From VRUE01 sp040901495 (GTDB taxonomy: Bacteria > Actinomycetota > Thermoleophilia > Solirubrobacterales > 70-9), in NCBI GenBank assembly GCA_040901495.1, contig JBBDYO010000014.1, positions 1 through 8,274 of the forward strand: a stretch of 8,274 nucleotides of DNA. The letters are read 5' to 3'. The position numbers and the translations under genes are program-made. The notes under the pieces were generated by a model. It made no database searches. It had not been told where the DNA came from and worked only from the letters and a program-made list of their open reading frames with translations. Position 1 is the stretch's first letter. Every line of letters starts with the position of its first letter. Below, piece after piece: positions 1 to 6,216 of the stretch.

Positions 1-2
1 TC

Positions 3-140
3 CTGCTGATGGCGCCGCTGCACCACCACTTCGAGATGATGGCCTGGTCGGAGACCAAGATCATGCTCCGCTTCTGGATCATCGCCGCCGTCTGCTCAGG
101 GATTGGTTTCACGCTCTACCAGCAGTCGATCGGGCGATAG
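3..140 (+). CDS. mraY: Phospho-N-acetylmuramoyl-pentapeptide-transferase (MraY), C-terminal end only
   Basis: This is a partial gene: 45 residues are visible and the start lies before the window. MraY is a polytopic membrane enzyme that moves phospho-MurNAc-pentapeptide from UDP onto undecaprenyl phosphate, giving lipid I. The fragment opens with LLMAPLHHHFE, which contains the family's conserved triple-histidine motif near the active site. It continues with the typical MMAWSETKIMLRFWI stretch and a last hydrophobic segment (FWIIAAVCSGIGFTLY), and ends in QQSIGR and a TAG stop. In a standard cluster murD would follow at once. Here about 1.1 kb with an unrelated gene intervenes. The identification is secure despite the short length because the HHH motif and the tail are highly characteristic. 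Confidence 0.96.
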   Translation: MLMAPLHHHFEMMAWSETKIMLRFWIIAAVCSGIGFTLYQQSIGR

Positions 141-157
141 CAAGGGAGGAAAATCCA

Positions 158-208
158 ATGCCAACCTGGGTACTGCGGGTACTGAGGCCGCGAAGAGTGT
201 GCAAATGA
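158..208 (+). CDS. 16-codon micro-ORF with a strong ribosome binding site (vestige or leader peptide)
   Basis: A strong Shine-Dalgarno sequence, GGGAGGA (144-150), lies 7 nt before an ATG at 158. The frame reads MPTWVLRVLRPRRVCK and ends in TGA (206-208). It begins 17 nt after the mraY stop, where the next cluster gene would normally start. The peptide contains a short tandem VLRVLR, encoded by two GGGTACTG copies at 168-175 and 177-184. The ribosome binding site is better than that of the nuclease-like gene or murD. It may be the stranded start of the gene that once followed mraY, a leader peptide, or chance. Expression is not shown. Confidence 0.3.
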   Translation: MPTWVLRVLRPRRVCK

Positions 209-228
209 AGGCGACTCCAAGTAGTGCG

Positions 229-254
229 CCAGGACAGCTGCACTGGCTGCCTGG
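229..254 (+). other. Hairpin in the leader of the inserted gene
   Basis: Arm CCAGG-a-CAGC (229-238, A234 bulged) pairs with GCTGCCTGG (246-254) around a 7-nt loop, giving a 9-bp stem. It lies about 10 nt before the putative ribosome binding site of the gene at 282. No T-run follows, so it is not a standard intrinsic terminator. It may be an RNA structure acting on the downstream gene. Confidence 0.4.
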
Positions 255-281
255 GCGCGATCACAGAGAGGGATAAGCGAC

Positions 282-1178
282 TTGCGCCCAGTTGCGGAGA
301 TCGTGAGCGACGCGGTTGTAGCCGCCGCCGGAACGCCGATCTATGAGGGCCCGAAGTTAACGTCCGAGGCGAATCTAGTTTGGGCGATTAGTGAGGCGCT
401 CAGAGTCGACCCCGACGTGCGGAGTCTGCGAACGGAGTATCCGTGTCCGCTCAAGGCGTGGACGAGGAACCCCGGCGGAATCGATCTCGCCGTCGAGCTC
501 TCGAATGGAAGCTTGGCGCTATTGGAGATGAAGGTCGACAAGCCGGATGAGGCGCTTTGGGACGCGCTCAAGCTGGCCGACTTTGCCCTCTCCCGGCCCG
601 ATCTGGGGCCTAGTTGCTTCCTGATCTATGACGGGGCGCAGCCGATTTGGGCTCGTCCAGCTGAAGGCGCTGCGCTTTTCACAGTTGCAGGGAGACATTG
701 GTCCGTCCGTGAGTTGATAGAGCGGTGGCCCACGGCGTGGCTCTCGCTGATGATTGGTGGGCGAGGAATCCGTCCTCAGCGGAGCGTGGCCGACATCCGC
801 GTCGATCCGCTGCTGGGTGCCGGTCACGACTTCAAAGAGAACAGGATCCTGTACACGCTGCAAGTTGCACCGATGTCGGGGGCCGCAACCTTGGCCTTCG
901 ACAGTGATGGCTGGCCCGTTGGATACAAGCCGCCGAAAGGGCTCCGGGAGAAAGGTCAGCGGAAGGACCGGGAGCGGAAGGAAGGGGCGCCGTTAGAGCC
1001 GCCATCGACACCAGATCCGTGCCACGGCTATCCCTGGTACGCGCGATGGACGAGGGATCTCATACGGGAGGTTGCCCAACAGTCAGACGGGGAGGCCCGC
1101 GAGTGCCTTCGCAACCGACTTATCGAGGAGCGGCGCTGGACTGACGACGAGCTGGCTGACTGCGGCTTGGGGGATTGA
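282..1178 (+). CDS. Hypothetical protein with a PD-(D/E)XK nuclease-like core, inserted between mraY and murD
   Basis: I do not recognise this 298-residue gene as a named family. It starts at TTG, with GAGAGGG (266-272) about 9 nt upstream and an in-frame stop at 222-224. Residues about 27-125 read like a PD-(D/E)XK fold: a helix with E29 and E38, a strand near 49-57, strand GGIDLAVEL with D68, strand LALLEMKV with E82 and K84, helix EALWDALKLADFAL, and strand CFLIYDG. The D-(13)-E-x-K spacing matches the catalytic signature, so DNA cleavage or binding is inferred. Residues about 220-245 form a highly charged Lys/Arg/Glu linker, and a helical C-terminal segment rich in Trp, Arg and Glu follows. 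Codon use is AT-richer than in the flanking genes (TTA, CTA, GTA, ATT, AGT, AAT all occur), which suggests horizontal gain. There is no signal peptide or membrane segment. No partner methylase or toxin gene lies beside it. Confidence 0.8.
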   Translation: MRPVAEIVSDAVVAAAGTPIYEGPKLTSEANLVWAISEALRVDPDVRSLRTEYPCPLKAWTRNPGGIDLAVELSNGSLALLEMKVDKPDEALWDALKLADFALSRPDLGPSCFLIYDGAQPIWARPAEGAALFTVAGRHWSVRELIERWPTAWLSLMIGGRGIRPQRSVADIRVDPLLGAGHDFKENRILYTLQVAPMSGAATLAFDSDGWPVGYKPPKGLREKGQRKDRERKEGAPLEPPSTPDPCHGYPWYARWTRDLIREVAQQSDGEARECLRNRLIEERRWTDDELADCGLGD

Positions 1179-1214
1179 GGTGCAATGGCGATGCCCACGG
1201 ACGAGTACGAGACA

Positions 1215-1239
1215 GGTTCGCCGATGTAGAGGGCGAACC
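1215..1239 (+). promoter_or_regulatory. Perfect 8-bp hairpin over the murD ribosome binding region
   Basis: GGTTCGCC (1215-1222) and GGCGAACC (1232-1239) are exact reverse complements around a 9-nt loop, GATGTAGAG. The only Shine-Dalgarno-like run before murD, AGAGGG (1228-1233), lies in the loop and the start of the 3' arm. The hairpin ends exactly where an out-of-frame ATG (1240) begins and 7 nt before the chosen murD ATG (1247). If formed in the mRNA it would partly mask the ribosome site. There is no T-run, so termination is unlikely. A regulatory effect is inferred. Confidence 0.5.
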
Positions 1240-1246
1240 ATGTCTG

Positions 1247-2614
1247 ATGAGCGTGCCGCCGCCTAAGAAGCTTCGTCCTGAGCTGCCGGAGGGGCCGTTT
1301 CTGGTCGTTGGCCTCGCCCGCTCGGGGTGTGCTGCTGCGCGGTTGCTCTTGGGGCTTGGGGAGGAGGTGTGGGGGGTCGATTCCGGGCATCCCGATGCGG
1401 CGGCAGGGCTTTCGGCCGACGGTGTCGAAGTCGTGCTGGATACGGATGGATTGGCCCAACTGGACGGGATACGAACGGTCGTCAAGAGCCCCGGTGTGCC
1501 CCGGGAGGCGCCGGTGATCGTCGCCGCCCTTGAGCGTGGCATCGATGTGGTCGGTGAGCTGGAGCTGGCCTGGCGCGCGATCCCCAACCGCTTCGTCGCG
1601 GTGACCGGGACCAACGGCAAGACGACGACCGTCGAGTTGCTCGGCCACGTCTACCGGACCGCGGGGGCGCCCGTCGCGGTCGCCGGCAACGTCGGCACCC
1701 CGCTGTCCTCGCTTGCCGCGGATATAGATCCCGATGCCACGGTGATTTGCGAGGCCTCGAGCTTCCAGCTCGAGGACGCCGTTGCCTTCGCGCCCGAGTG
1801 CGGTGTCTTCCTCAATCTCGCCCCCGATCACCTCGACCGCCACGCCGACCTCGAGGCCTACCTCGCCGCCAAGCTGCGGATCTTCGCCAACCAGGGCAAC
1901 GACGACGTCGCCGTCTACAACGCCGATGAGCCGGCGCTGGCCGGCGTCGACCTCGGTGGCTGCGCACGCCGGGCGTCGTTCTGCCGGGTCGCCGCTCCCG
2001 ATTGCGAGGTCTCGCTGGCGGAGGGGACGATCTTCTATGACGGTGAGCCCCTGGTCTCGGCCGCCGAGCTTGGCCTGCTCGGCGACCACAACGTCGCCAA
2101 CGCGATGGCCGCTGCCGCTGCCGCGCTCTCGATGGGGGTCGACCGCGACGCGGTCCGCGAGGGCCTGCGCAGCTTCGCCGGCGTCCCGCATCGCCTCGAG
2201 CTCATCACCGAGGTCGATGGGGTCGGCTACGTCAACGACTCGAAGGCGACCAACGTCGCCTCGGCCGCCGTCGGGCTGCACGCCTTTGAGAGCGGGGTGC
2301 ACGCGATCCTCGGCGGCAGCGAGAAGGCCGAGCCGTTCGCGCCGCTGGCCGACCCGATTCGCGAGACCTGCGTCGCCTGTTATTTGATCGGCGCCTCCGC
2401 CGACCGGCTCGCCGCGGAGCTGGCCGGGGTCGTCGAGTCCGGTGTTCCGCTGTACCGCTGCGCAGACCTCGAGGACGCGGTGCGCCAGGCGGCTGCAGCG
2501 GCCCGCCCCGGTGACACGGTCCTGCTTTCGCCCGCCTGTGCCAGCTTCGATGCCTTCGAGGACTTCGAACAGCGTGGCGACCGCTTCCGCGAGATCGTCA
2601 AGGCGCTGTCATGA
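1247..2614 (+). CDS. murD: UDP-N-acetylmuramoyl-L-alanine--D-glutamate ligase (MurD)
   Basis: MurD is a cytoplasmic ATP-dependent ligase that adds D-glutamate to UDP-MurNAc-L-Ala. From ATG 1247 it has 455 residues, a normal length. The N-terminal substrate domain begins PFLVVGLARSG (17-27), and KSPGVP follows at 80-85. The central ATPase domain has the P-loop VTGTNGKTT (119-127), EASSFQLE (169-176), PDHLDRH (193-199) and the lysine of AAKLRIF (K209) that is normally carbamylated. The C-terminal domain has DHNVANA (280-286), HRLE (315-318) and NDSKATN (330-336). The start is uncertain. The frame stays open back to TTG 1175, which overlaps the preceding stop as TTGA and would add 24 non-MurD-like residues. 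An ATG at 1240 in another frame gives only MSDERAAA and a stop. I prefer 1247 because the conserved domain starts shortly after it. The gene ends in an ATGA overlap with ftsW. Confidence 0.96.
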   Translation: MSVPPPKKLRPELPEGPFLVVGLARSGCAAARLLLGLGEEVWGVDSGHPDAAAGLSADGVEVVLDTDGLAQLDGIRTVVKSPGVPREAPVIVAALERGIDVVGELELAWRAIPNRFVAVTGTNGKTTTVELLGHVYRTAGAPVAVAGNVGTPLSSLAADIDPDATVICEASSFQLEDAVAFAPECGVFLNLAPDHLDRHADLEAYLAAKLRIFANQGNDDVAVYNADEPALAGVDLGGCARRASFCRVAAPDCEVSLAEGTIFYDGEPLVSAAELGLLGDHNVANAMAAAAAALSMGVDRDAVREGLRSFAGVPHRLELITEVDGVGYVNDSKATNVASAAVGLHAFESGVHAILGGSEKAEPFAPLADPIRETCVACYLIGASADRLAAELAGVVESGVPLYRCADLEDAVRQAAAAARPGDTVLLSPACASFDAFEDFEQRGDRFREIVKALS

Positions 2615-3948
2615 GCGCCTGGTCCCTGCCCCTGGGCAGCGCGGCGAAGCCGCGCAAGGCCGCGAAGAAAAAGGCGAAGAAGCGCTCCCGCGCCGCCAGC
2701 CTTCCGGCCGAGTACAACATGATGCTGACGGCGACGCTCTGCCTGCTGGCCTTCGGCGCGGTGATGGTCTTCTCGGCCAGCTCCACGACCAAAGTCCTGA
2801 GCGACGGCGGCCTGTCCGACAGCGCCTTCTACTTGAAGCGCACGCTGATGTTCGGGCTTGTCGGCCTGCTGGTAATGCATCTGACCGCCCGTCACGGGCT
2901 GCGGATAGTCCGCCAGCTGACCCCGGCGATCCTCGTCGGCTCCCTGGTCTTGCTGGTGGCGGTGCTGGGAATCGGCACGACCGTGAACGGGTCCAGCCGC
3001 TGGATCGGCTCCGGGTTTCTCCAGGTCCAGCCGTCCGAGCTGGCGAAGTTGGCGCTGATCCTCTACGGCGCCGACATGCTGGCGCGACAGCCGAAACAGG
3101 TCCGATCAATCGAGGGCCTGATGCCGTTCCTGCTGGTCGTCGGCCTCGCTGCGCTGCTGATCGTCGTCGAGCCCGACCTGGGCACGACGCTGGTCATCAC
3201 CTTTGCGGTCACCGCGACACTGATCGCGGCGGGGGCGCGGATACGCGACCTGGCGCTGATCGGCTTAGCGCTCGCCTTCTTCGCGCTGCTGATGACCGTG
3301 ATCGAGCCCTACCGAATGGCGCGGCTCACAGCCTTTCTCAACCCCGGAGCCGATACCACCGGCGCGGGTTTCCAGGCGGCCCAGGCGAAGATCGCGCTCG
3401 GGTCGGGAGGCCTCTTCGGGGTGGGCATCGGCAACGGCGTCCAGAAGGCCTTCTACCTGCCCGAGGCCCACACCGACATGATCTCGGCGGTGATCGGCGA
3501 GGAGCTCGGCCTGATCGGGATCCTCGGCGTCGTCGGCCTCTTCTCGCTGTTTGGCTATGCCGGCCTTCAGATCGCCAAAAACGCCAAGGACCGCTATGGC
3601 AAGCTGCTCGCGGCCGGCCTGACCGCCTTGATCCTCATCCAGGCAACGGTCAACCTCTTCGCGGTCATGGGGTTGGCGCCGCTCACCGGCGTTCCCCTGC
3701 CGTTCGTCTCTTACGGCAACAGCAGCCTGCTGGTCAGCCTCTTTGCCGTGGGGCTGATTCTCAACGTCGCCCGCGGGGGGACCGCCGCCGCTGGCAAACT
3801 GCGCGTCGTCGAGGGTGGGCGCAACACTGGGACGCGCGGAAGGAGCCGATCGAGCAGTGCCAGAAGTCGCAAAAGTGGTGGTGGCGGCCGGGGGAACAGC
3901 CGGCCACGTCGTGCCAGCTCTGGCAGTCGCCGACGAGCTTCGGGCTAG
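2611..3948 (+). CDS. ftsW: Septal peptidoglycan glycosyltransferase FtsW (SEDS family)
   Basis: FtsW is an integral membrane SEDS protein that polymerises lipid II at the division septum together with a class B PBP. It has 445 residues. A basic cytoplasmic N-terminus rich in Lys/Arg (13-27) is followed by about ten hydrophobic segments from residue 38 to 387. Family motifs are present: SSRWIG (128-133), QPSELAK (140-146), EPDLGT (187-192), PEAHTDMI (284-291, with the catalytic-type Asp at 289) and PLPFVSYGNSS (362-372). The last has GN where GG is more usual. From about 390 the tail is low-complexity and rich in Arg, Ser and Gly, with no membrane segment. The ATG overlaps the murD stop (ATGA). 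About 92 bases of the 3' end overlap murG in another frame. RodA is the alternative family member, but the position between murD and murG fits FtsW. Confidence 0.96.
   Translation: MSAWSLPLGSAAKPRKAAKKKAKKRSRAASLPAEYNMMLTATLCLLAFGAVMVFSASSTTKVLSDGGLSDSAFYLKRTLMFGLVGLLVMHLTARHGLRIVRQLTPAILVGSLVLLVAVLGIGTTVNGSSRWIGSGFLQVQPSELAKLALILYGADMLARQPKQVRSIEGLMPFLLVVGLAALLIVVEPDLGTTLVITFAVTATLIAAGARIRDLALIGLALAFFALLMTVIEPYRMARLTAFLNPGADTTGAGFQAAQAKIALGSGGLFGVGIGNGVQKAFYLPEAHTDMISAVIGEELGLIGILGVVGLFSLFGYAGLQIAKNAKDRYGKLLAAGLTALILIQATVNLFAVMGLAPLTGVPLPFVSYGNSSLLVSLFAVGLILNVARGGTAAAGKLRVVEGGRNTGTRGRSRSSSARSRKSGGGGRGNSRPRRASSGSRRRASG
3838..3845 (+). promoter_or_regulatory. Ribosome binding site inside ftsW that supports the murG start
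   Basis: GGAAGGAG lies inside the ftsW coding sequence, 11 nt before the GTG at 3857. It is among the best Shine-Dalgarno matches in the window and favours GTG 3857 over the GTG at 3815, which would add 14 non-conserved residues to MurG. Confidence 0.6.
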
Positions 3949-4948
3949 CGGCGCCGAGGTTTCCTTTCTCGGCACCCGTGAGCGGATCGAGGCGGAACTG
4001 GTCCCGGAGGCTGGATATGAGCTCGACTTCATCAAGGTCCGCGGGATCGACCGCGGCAACCCGCTGCGGGCGATCGGCGCGGCGGTCGAGGCGCTGGGCG
4101 CGGTCGGCGCGGCTCGCCGTGCGCTGCGCCGGCGCGACGCCGATGTCGTTCTCGGCGGCGGCGGCTTCGTCGCCGGGCCGGCCGGCCTTGCCGCCGTCCT
4201 CGGCCGCATCCCCCTGGTGCTGACCGAGGCAGACAGCCACCTCGGCCTTGCCAACCGGGTGCTGGCTCGCCGCGCCAGACGGGTTTGCCTGGCCTTTCCG
4301 ATCGCGGGGCGGGACGACTCCCGCTACCTCGTGACCGGGCGGCCTGTGCAGGCCGCCGTGCTGGCGGCCGATCGCGCCTCCGCTCGCCAGCGCTTCGGGA
4401 TCGCTTCGGACGCTCGCTGCCTGCTGGTGATGGGCGGGAGCCAGGGCGCTCGTTCGATCAATACCTCGACGATCGAGGCCTTGGTCGAGCGGCCCGGCCG
4501 TGACTTCGACGTCGTTCACATCGCCGGCCGCCGCGACTTCGATGAGCTGGAGCAGCGCCTGGCGGCAGCACCGCACGGCGACCGCTACAGGCTGCTGGCC
4601 TACGAGCCCAACCTTGGCGATTGCCTTGCGGCCTGCGACTTAGTCCTCAGCCGATCGGGCGGCTCGATCTTCGAGCTGACCGCGGTGGGACGCGCCGCGA
4701 TCCTTGTCCCCTACCCACACGCCGCCGCCGGCCACCAGAGCACGAACGCTGAGTGGATGGCGGAGGCAGGGGCAGCGGTCGTGGTCCTCGACGAGGAGCT
4801 GAGCGCCGAGCGGATCGCCACTGAGGTCGGGAGCATCCTCGGCGATGCGGAAAGGCTGAGCACGATGGCCATCGCTTCGGTGGCGTTGGCGTTGCCGGAT
4901 GCCGCGCGGCGAATTGCCGACCAGGTTCTGGCGGCGGTGAAGCCATGA
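3857..4948 (+). CDS. murG: UDP-GlcNAc:undecaprenyl-PP-MurNAc-pentapeptide GlcNAc transferase (MurG)
   Basis: MurG is a GT28-family, GT-B fold glycosyltransferase on the inner face of the membrane. It adds GlcNAc to lipid I to form lipid II. It has 363 residues from GTG 3857, a normal length. The N-terminal glycine-rich loop GGTAGH (12-17, with the His expected at the active site) is followed by GGGFVAGPAG (101-110). The C-terminal UDP-GlcNAc-binding half has TGRPV (160-164), GGSQGARSIN (193-202), SRSGGSIFEL (265-274, with the Glu that contacts the nucleotide ribose in the family) and PYPHAAAGHQSTNA (285-298). One departure is LTEADSHLGLANR (122-134), where most MurGs have HEQN-x-x-x-G. His becomes Thr and Asn becomes Asp. 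It overlaps ftsW upstream and ends in an ATGA overlap with murC. Confidence 0.95.
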   Translation: MPEVAKVVVAAGGTAGHVVPALAVADELRASGAEVSFLGTRERIEAELVPEAGYELDFIKVRGIDRGNPLRAIGAAVEALGAVGAARRALRRRDADVVLGGGGFVAGPAGLAAVLGRIPLVLTEADSHLGLANRVLARRARRVCLAFPIAGRDDSRYLVTGRPVQAAVLAADRASARQRFGIASDARCLLVMGGSQGARSINTSTIEALVERPGRDFDVVHIAGRRDFDELEQRLAAAPHGDRYRLLAYEPNLGDCLAACDLVLSRSGGSIFELTAVGRAAILVPYPHAAAGHQSTNAEWMAEAGAAVVVLDEELSAERIATEVGSILGDAERLSTMAIASVALALPDAARRIADQVLAAVKP

Positions 4949-5721
4949 CCCCGCGCTCCGAGAAGGGCTCTTGGGTGTCGCGCCGGATCCACTTCATCGG
5001 GATCGGCGGCGCCGGGATGAGCGGCCTGGCCTTGGTCTGCAAGGAGCTGGGGGCAAGCGTGACCGGAAGCGACCGAGCCGACTCCTCTTATATGGAGCGA
5101 CTGCGCGCTGCCGGCATCGAGCCGGCGATCGGCCACGACGCCGGCAACCTTCCCGAGGGCGGGGAGGTCGTGGTCTCGACGGCGATTGCCTCCGACAACC
5201 CGGAGCTGAGCCTCGCCCGAGAGCGGGGCCTTGCCGTGACGCACCGCGGCGAGCTGCTGGCGGAGCTCTGTGGTGAGAAGCGCCTGATCGCGGTCGCCGG
5301 CACGCACGGCAAGACGACCACGACGGCGATGCTGGTCTGGGCGCTGCGCGGACTCGGAGCCGACCCGGCCTTCTTCGTCGGCGGGGAGGTCCCAGGGCTG
5401 GGGCCCGAAGGCACGGTCGCCAACGCGGGCTGGGGAAGTGGCGAGTGGGTCGTCGCGGAGGCCGATGAGAGCGATAAGAGCTTTCTCGAGCTTCAGCCCG
5501 AGATCGCGGTTGTGACCAACGTCGAGATGGACCATCACTCTCACTGGGGCTCGCTCGCGGAGCTGCGCCACGCCTTCGATGAGTTCGCGGGGCGGGCGAC
5601 AGCGGTGGCGCAGCCGGAGGACACCGACATTGAGCCGGGCCTCGCCGTCCCCGGGCATCACAACGTCCTCAACGCGCGCGCCGCGCTTGCCGCGCTGGAG
5701 CTCGCCGGCTTCGACATCTAA
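4945..5721 (+). CDS. murC: UDP-N-acetylmuramate--L-alanine ligase (MurC), N-terminal and ATPase part, cut by an in-frame TAA
   Basis: MurC attaches L-Ala to UDP-MurNAc, the first ATP-dependent step of stem-peptide synthesis. This 258-residue part and the part at 5722-6216 share one frame and together form murC (4945-6216, about 423 codons). Visible here are the Rossmann-like UDP-binding motif FIGIGGAGMSG (17-27), VTGSDRADS (39-47), the P-loop AGTHGKTTTT (118-127), EADESDKSFL (172-181) and VTNVEMDHHSHW (190-201). The ligase domain entry VPGHHNVLNA (235-244) follows only about 20 residues after FDEFAGR (211-217). In E. coli and M. tuberculosis MurC, as I recall them, this gap is about 65-80 residues, so the central domain is contracted. 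Translation then stops at TAA 5719-5721 after AGFDI. Taken alone the product lacks the C-terminal domain and should be inactive. The start overlaps the murG stop (ATGA). Confidence 0.85.
   Translation: MTPRSEKGSWVSRRIHFIGIGGAGMSGLALVCKELGASVTGSDRADSSYMERLRAAGIEPAIGHDAGNLPEGGEVVVSTAIASDNPELSLARERGLAVTHRGELLAELCGEKRLIAVAGTHGKTTTTAMLVWALRGLGADPAFFVGGEVPGLGPEGTVANAGWGSGEWVVAEADESDKSFLELQPEIAVVTNVEMDHHSHWGSLAELRHAFDEFAGRATAVAQPEDTDIEPGLAVPGHHNVLNARAALAALELAGFDI
5719..5721 (+). other. In-frame TAA stop inside murC
   Basis: The frame reads ctc gcc ggc ttc gac atc TAA gcc ggc gcc aag acg ttg gcc gac ttt. The residues on both sides (ELAGFDI and AGAKTLADFPGVHRR) are what one continuous MurC would have across the start of its C-terminal domain, so one codon has become a stop. 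A single change from GAA, CAA or AAA would do this. No frame change is involved. It is the only TAA that interrupts or ends a major gene here; the other visible stops are TGA or TAG. A sequencing or assembly error, a true null mutation, readthrough, or a two-piece enzyme are all possible. Confidence 0.9.
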
Positions 5722-6216
5722 GCCGGCGCCAAGACGTTGGCCGACTTTCCCGGTGTCCACCGGCGGCTCGAGCTCAAGGGCACCAGCCACGGGGCTCGGA
5801 TCTACGACGACTACGCGCACCACCCGACCGAGGTTCGCGCCGCCCTCTCGGCGCTGCGTGAGCTGGGGCCAGAGCGGCTGGTGGCTGTCTTCCAGCCGCA
5901 TCTCTACTCGCGGACGAAGGCCTTCGCCGAGGAGTTCGGCGCGGCGCTGGCGCTCGCCGACGAGGTGGCGGTCCTCGACGTCTATCCGGCGCGAGAGGAG
6001 CCGGTGGGCGCGCTGGCCGGGGTCAGTGGGCTGGACGTCGCCCGTGCCGCCGCCGATCGCATGGGGGGGAAGCGAGTTTGGTGGCTGCCCACCGCTGAGC
6101 TGGCCCGGGAGGCGCTCGGCGCCAATCTCGAGCCCGGTCAGGTGCTGGTCACGATCGGCGCCGGCGACATCTTCAACCTCGCGGACGCCCTTGTCGCGAA
6201 CGGGGACGAGGCGTGA
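5722..6216 (+). CDS. murC: MurC C-terminal domain, downstream of the in-frame stop
   Basis: This continues the murC frame for about 164 codons. It carries the third Mur ligase domain, which places the incoming amino acid and closes the active site. Conserved features are FPGVHRRLEL, IYDDYAHHPTEV, FQPHLYSRT, VYPAREEP and TIGAGDIFNLADAL, in the order found in intact MurC. No frameshift or further stop occurs, which suggests selection until recently or still. If it is translated separately, the first usable start is TTG 5737 (159 residues), but I see no Shine-Dalgarno sequence before it, so independent initiation looks poor. The gene ends in a GTGA overlap with murB. One broken murC is the simplest annotation. 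A functional gene with a sequence error is about as likely as a true pseudogene, since the remainder looks healthy. Confidence 0.85.
   Translation, partial: AGAKTLADFPGVHRRLELKGTSHGARIYDDYAHHPTEVRAALSALRELGPERLVAVFQPHLYSRTKAFAEEFGAALALADEVAVLDVYPAREEPVGALAGVSGLDVARAAADRMGGKRVWWLPTAELAREALGANLEPGQVLVTIGAGDIFNLADALVANGDEA

Noticed and set aside
199..1195. Direct repeats flanking the inserted gene as a target-site duplication
   Set aside because: Only a short GTGCAA plus GGCGA resemblance was found (near 199-214 and 1180-1192), with different spacing. This is too weak to mark insertion ends.
1028..2302. Open frame of 424 codons on the - strand opposite murD
   Set aside because: It mirrors the strongly conserved murD frame and shows low-complexity Arg/Gly/Asp composition with no family motif.
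2442..4223. Open frame of 593 codons on the + strand across the murD end, ftsW and the murG start
   Set aside because: It lies in another frame over three conserved genes, is dominated by Arg, Pro and Ala, and has no recognisable motif. It is a typical shadow frame of high-GC DNA.
5719..5721. TAA reassigned as a sense codon in this organism
   Set aside because: No bacterial TAA reassignment is known to me, and one site cannot support it. Error or mutation is simpler.
4711..5901. Open frame of 396 codons on the - strand opposite murG and murC
   Set aside because: It is a shadow of conserved genes on the other strand. It does not explain the TAA in murC.
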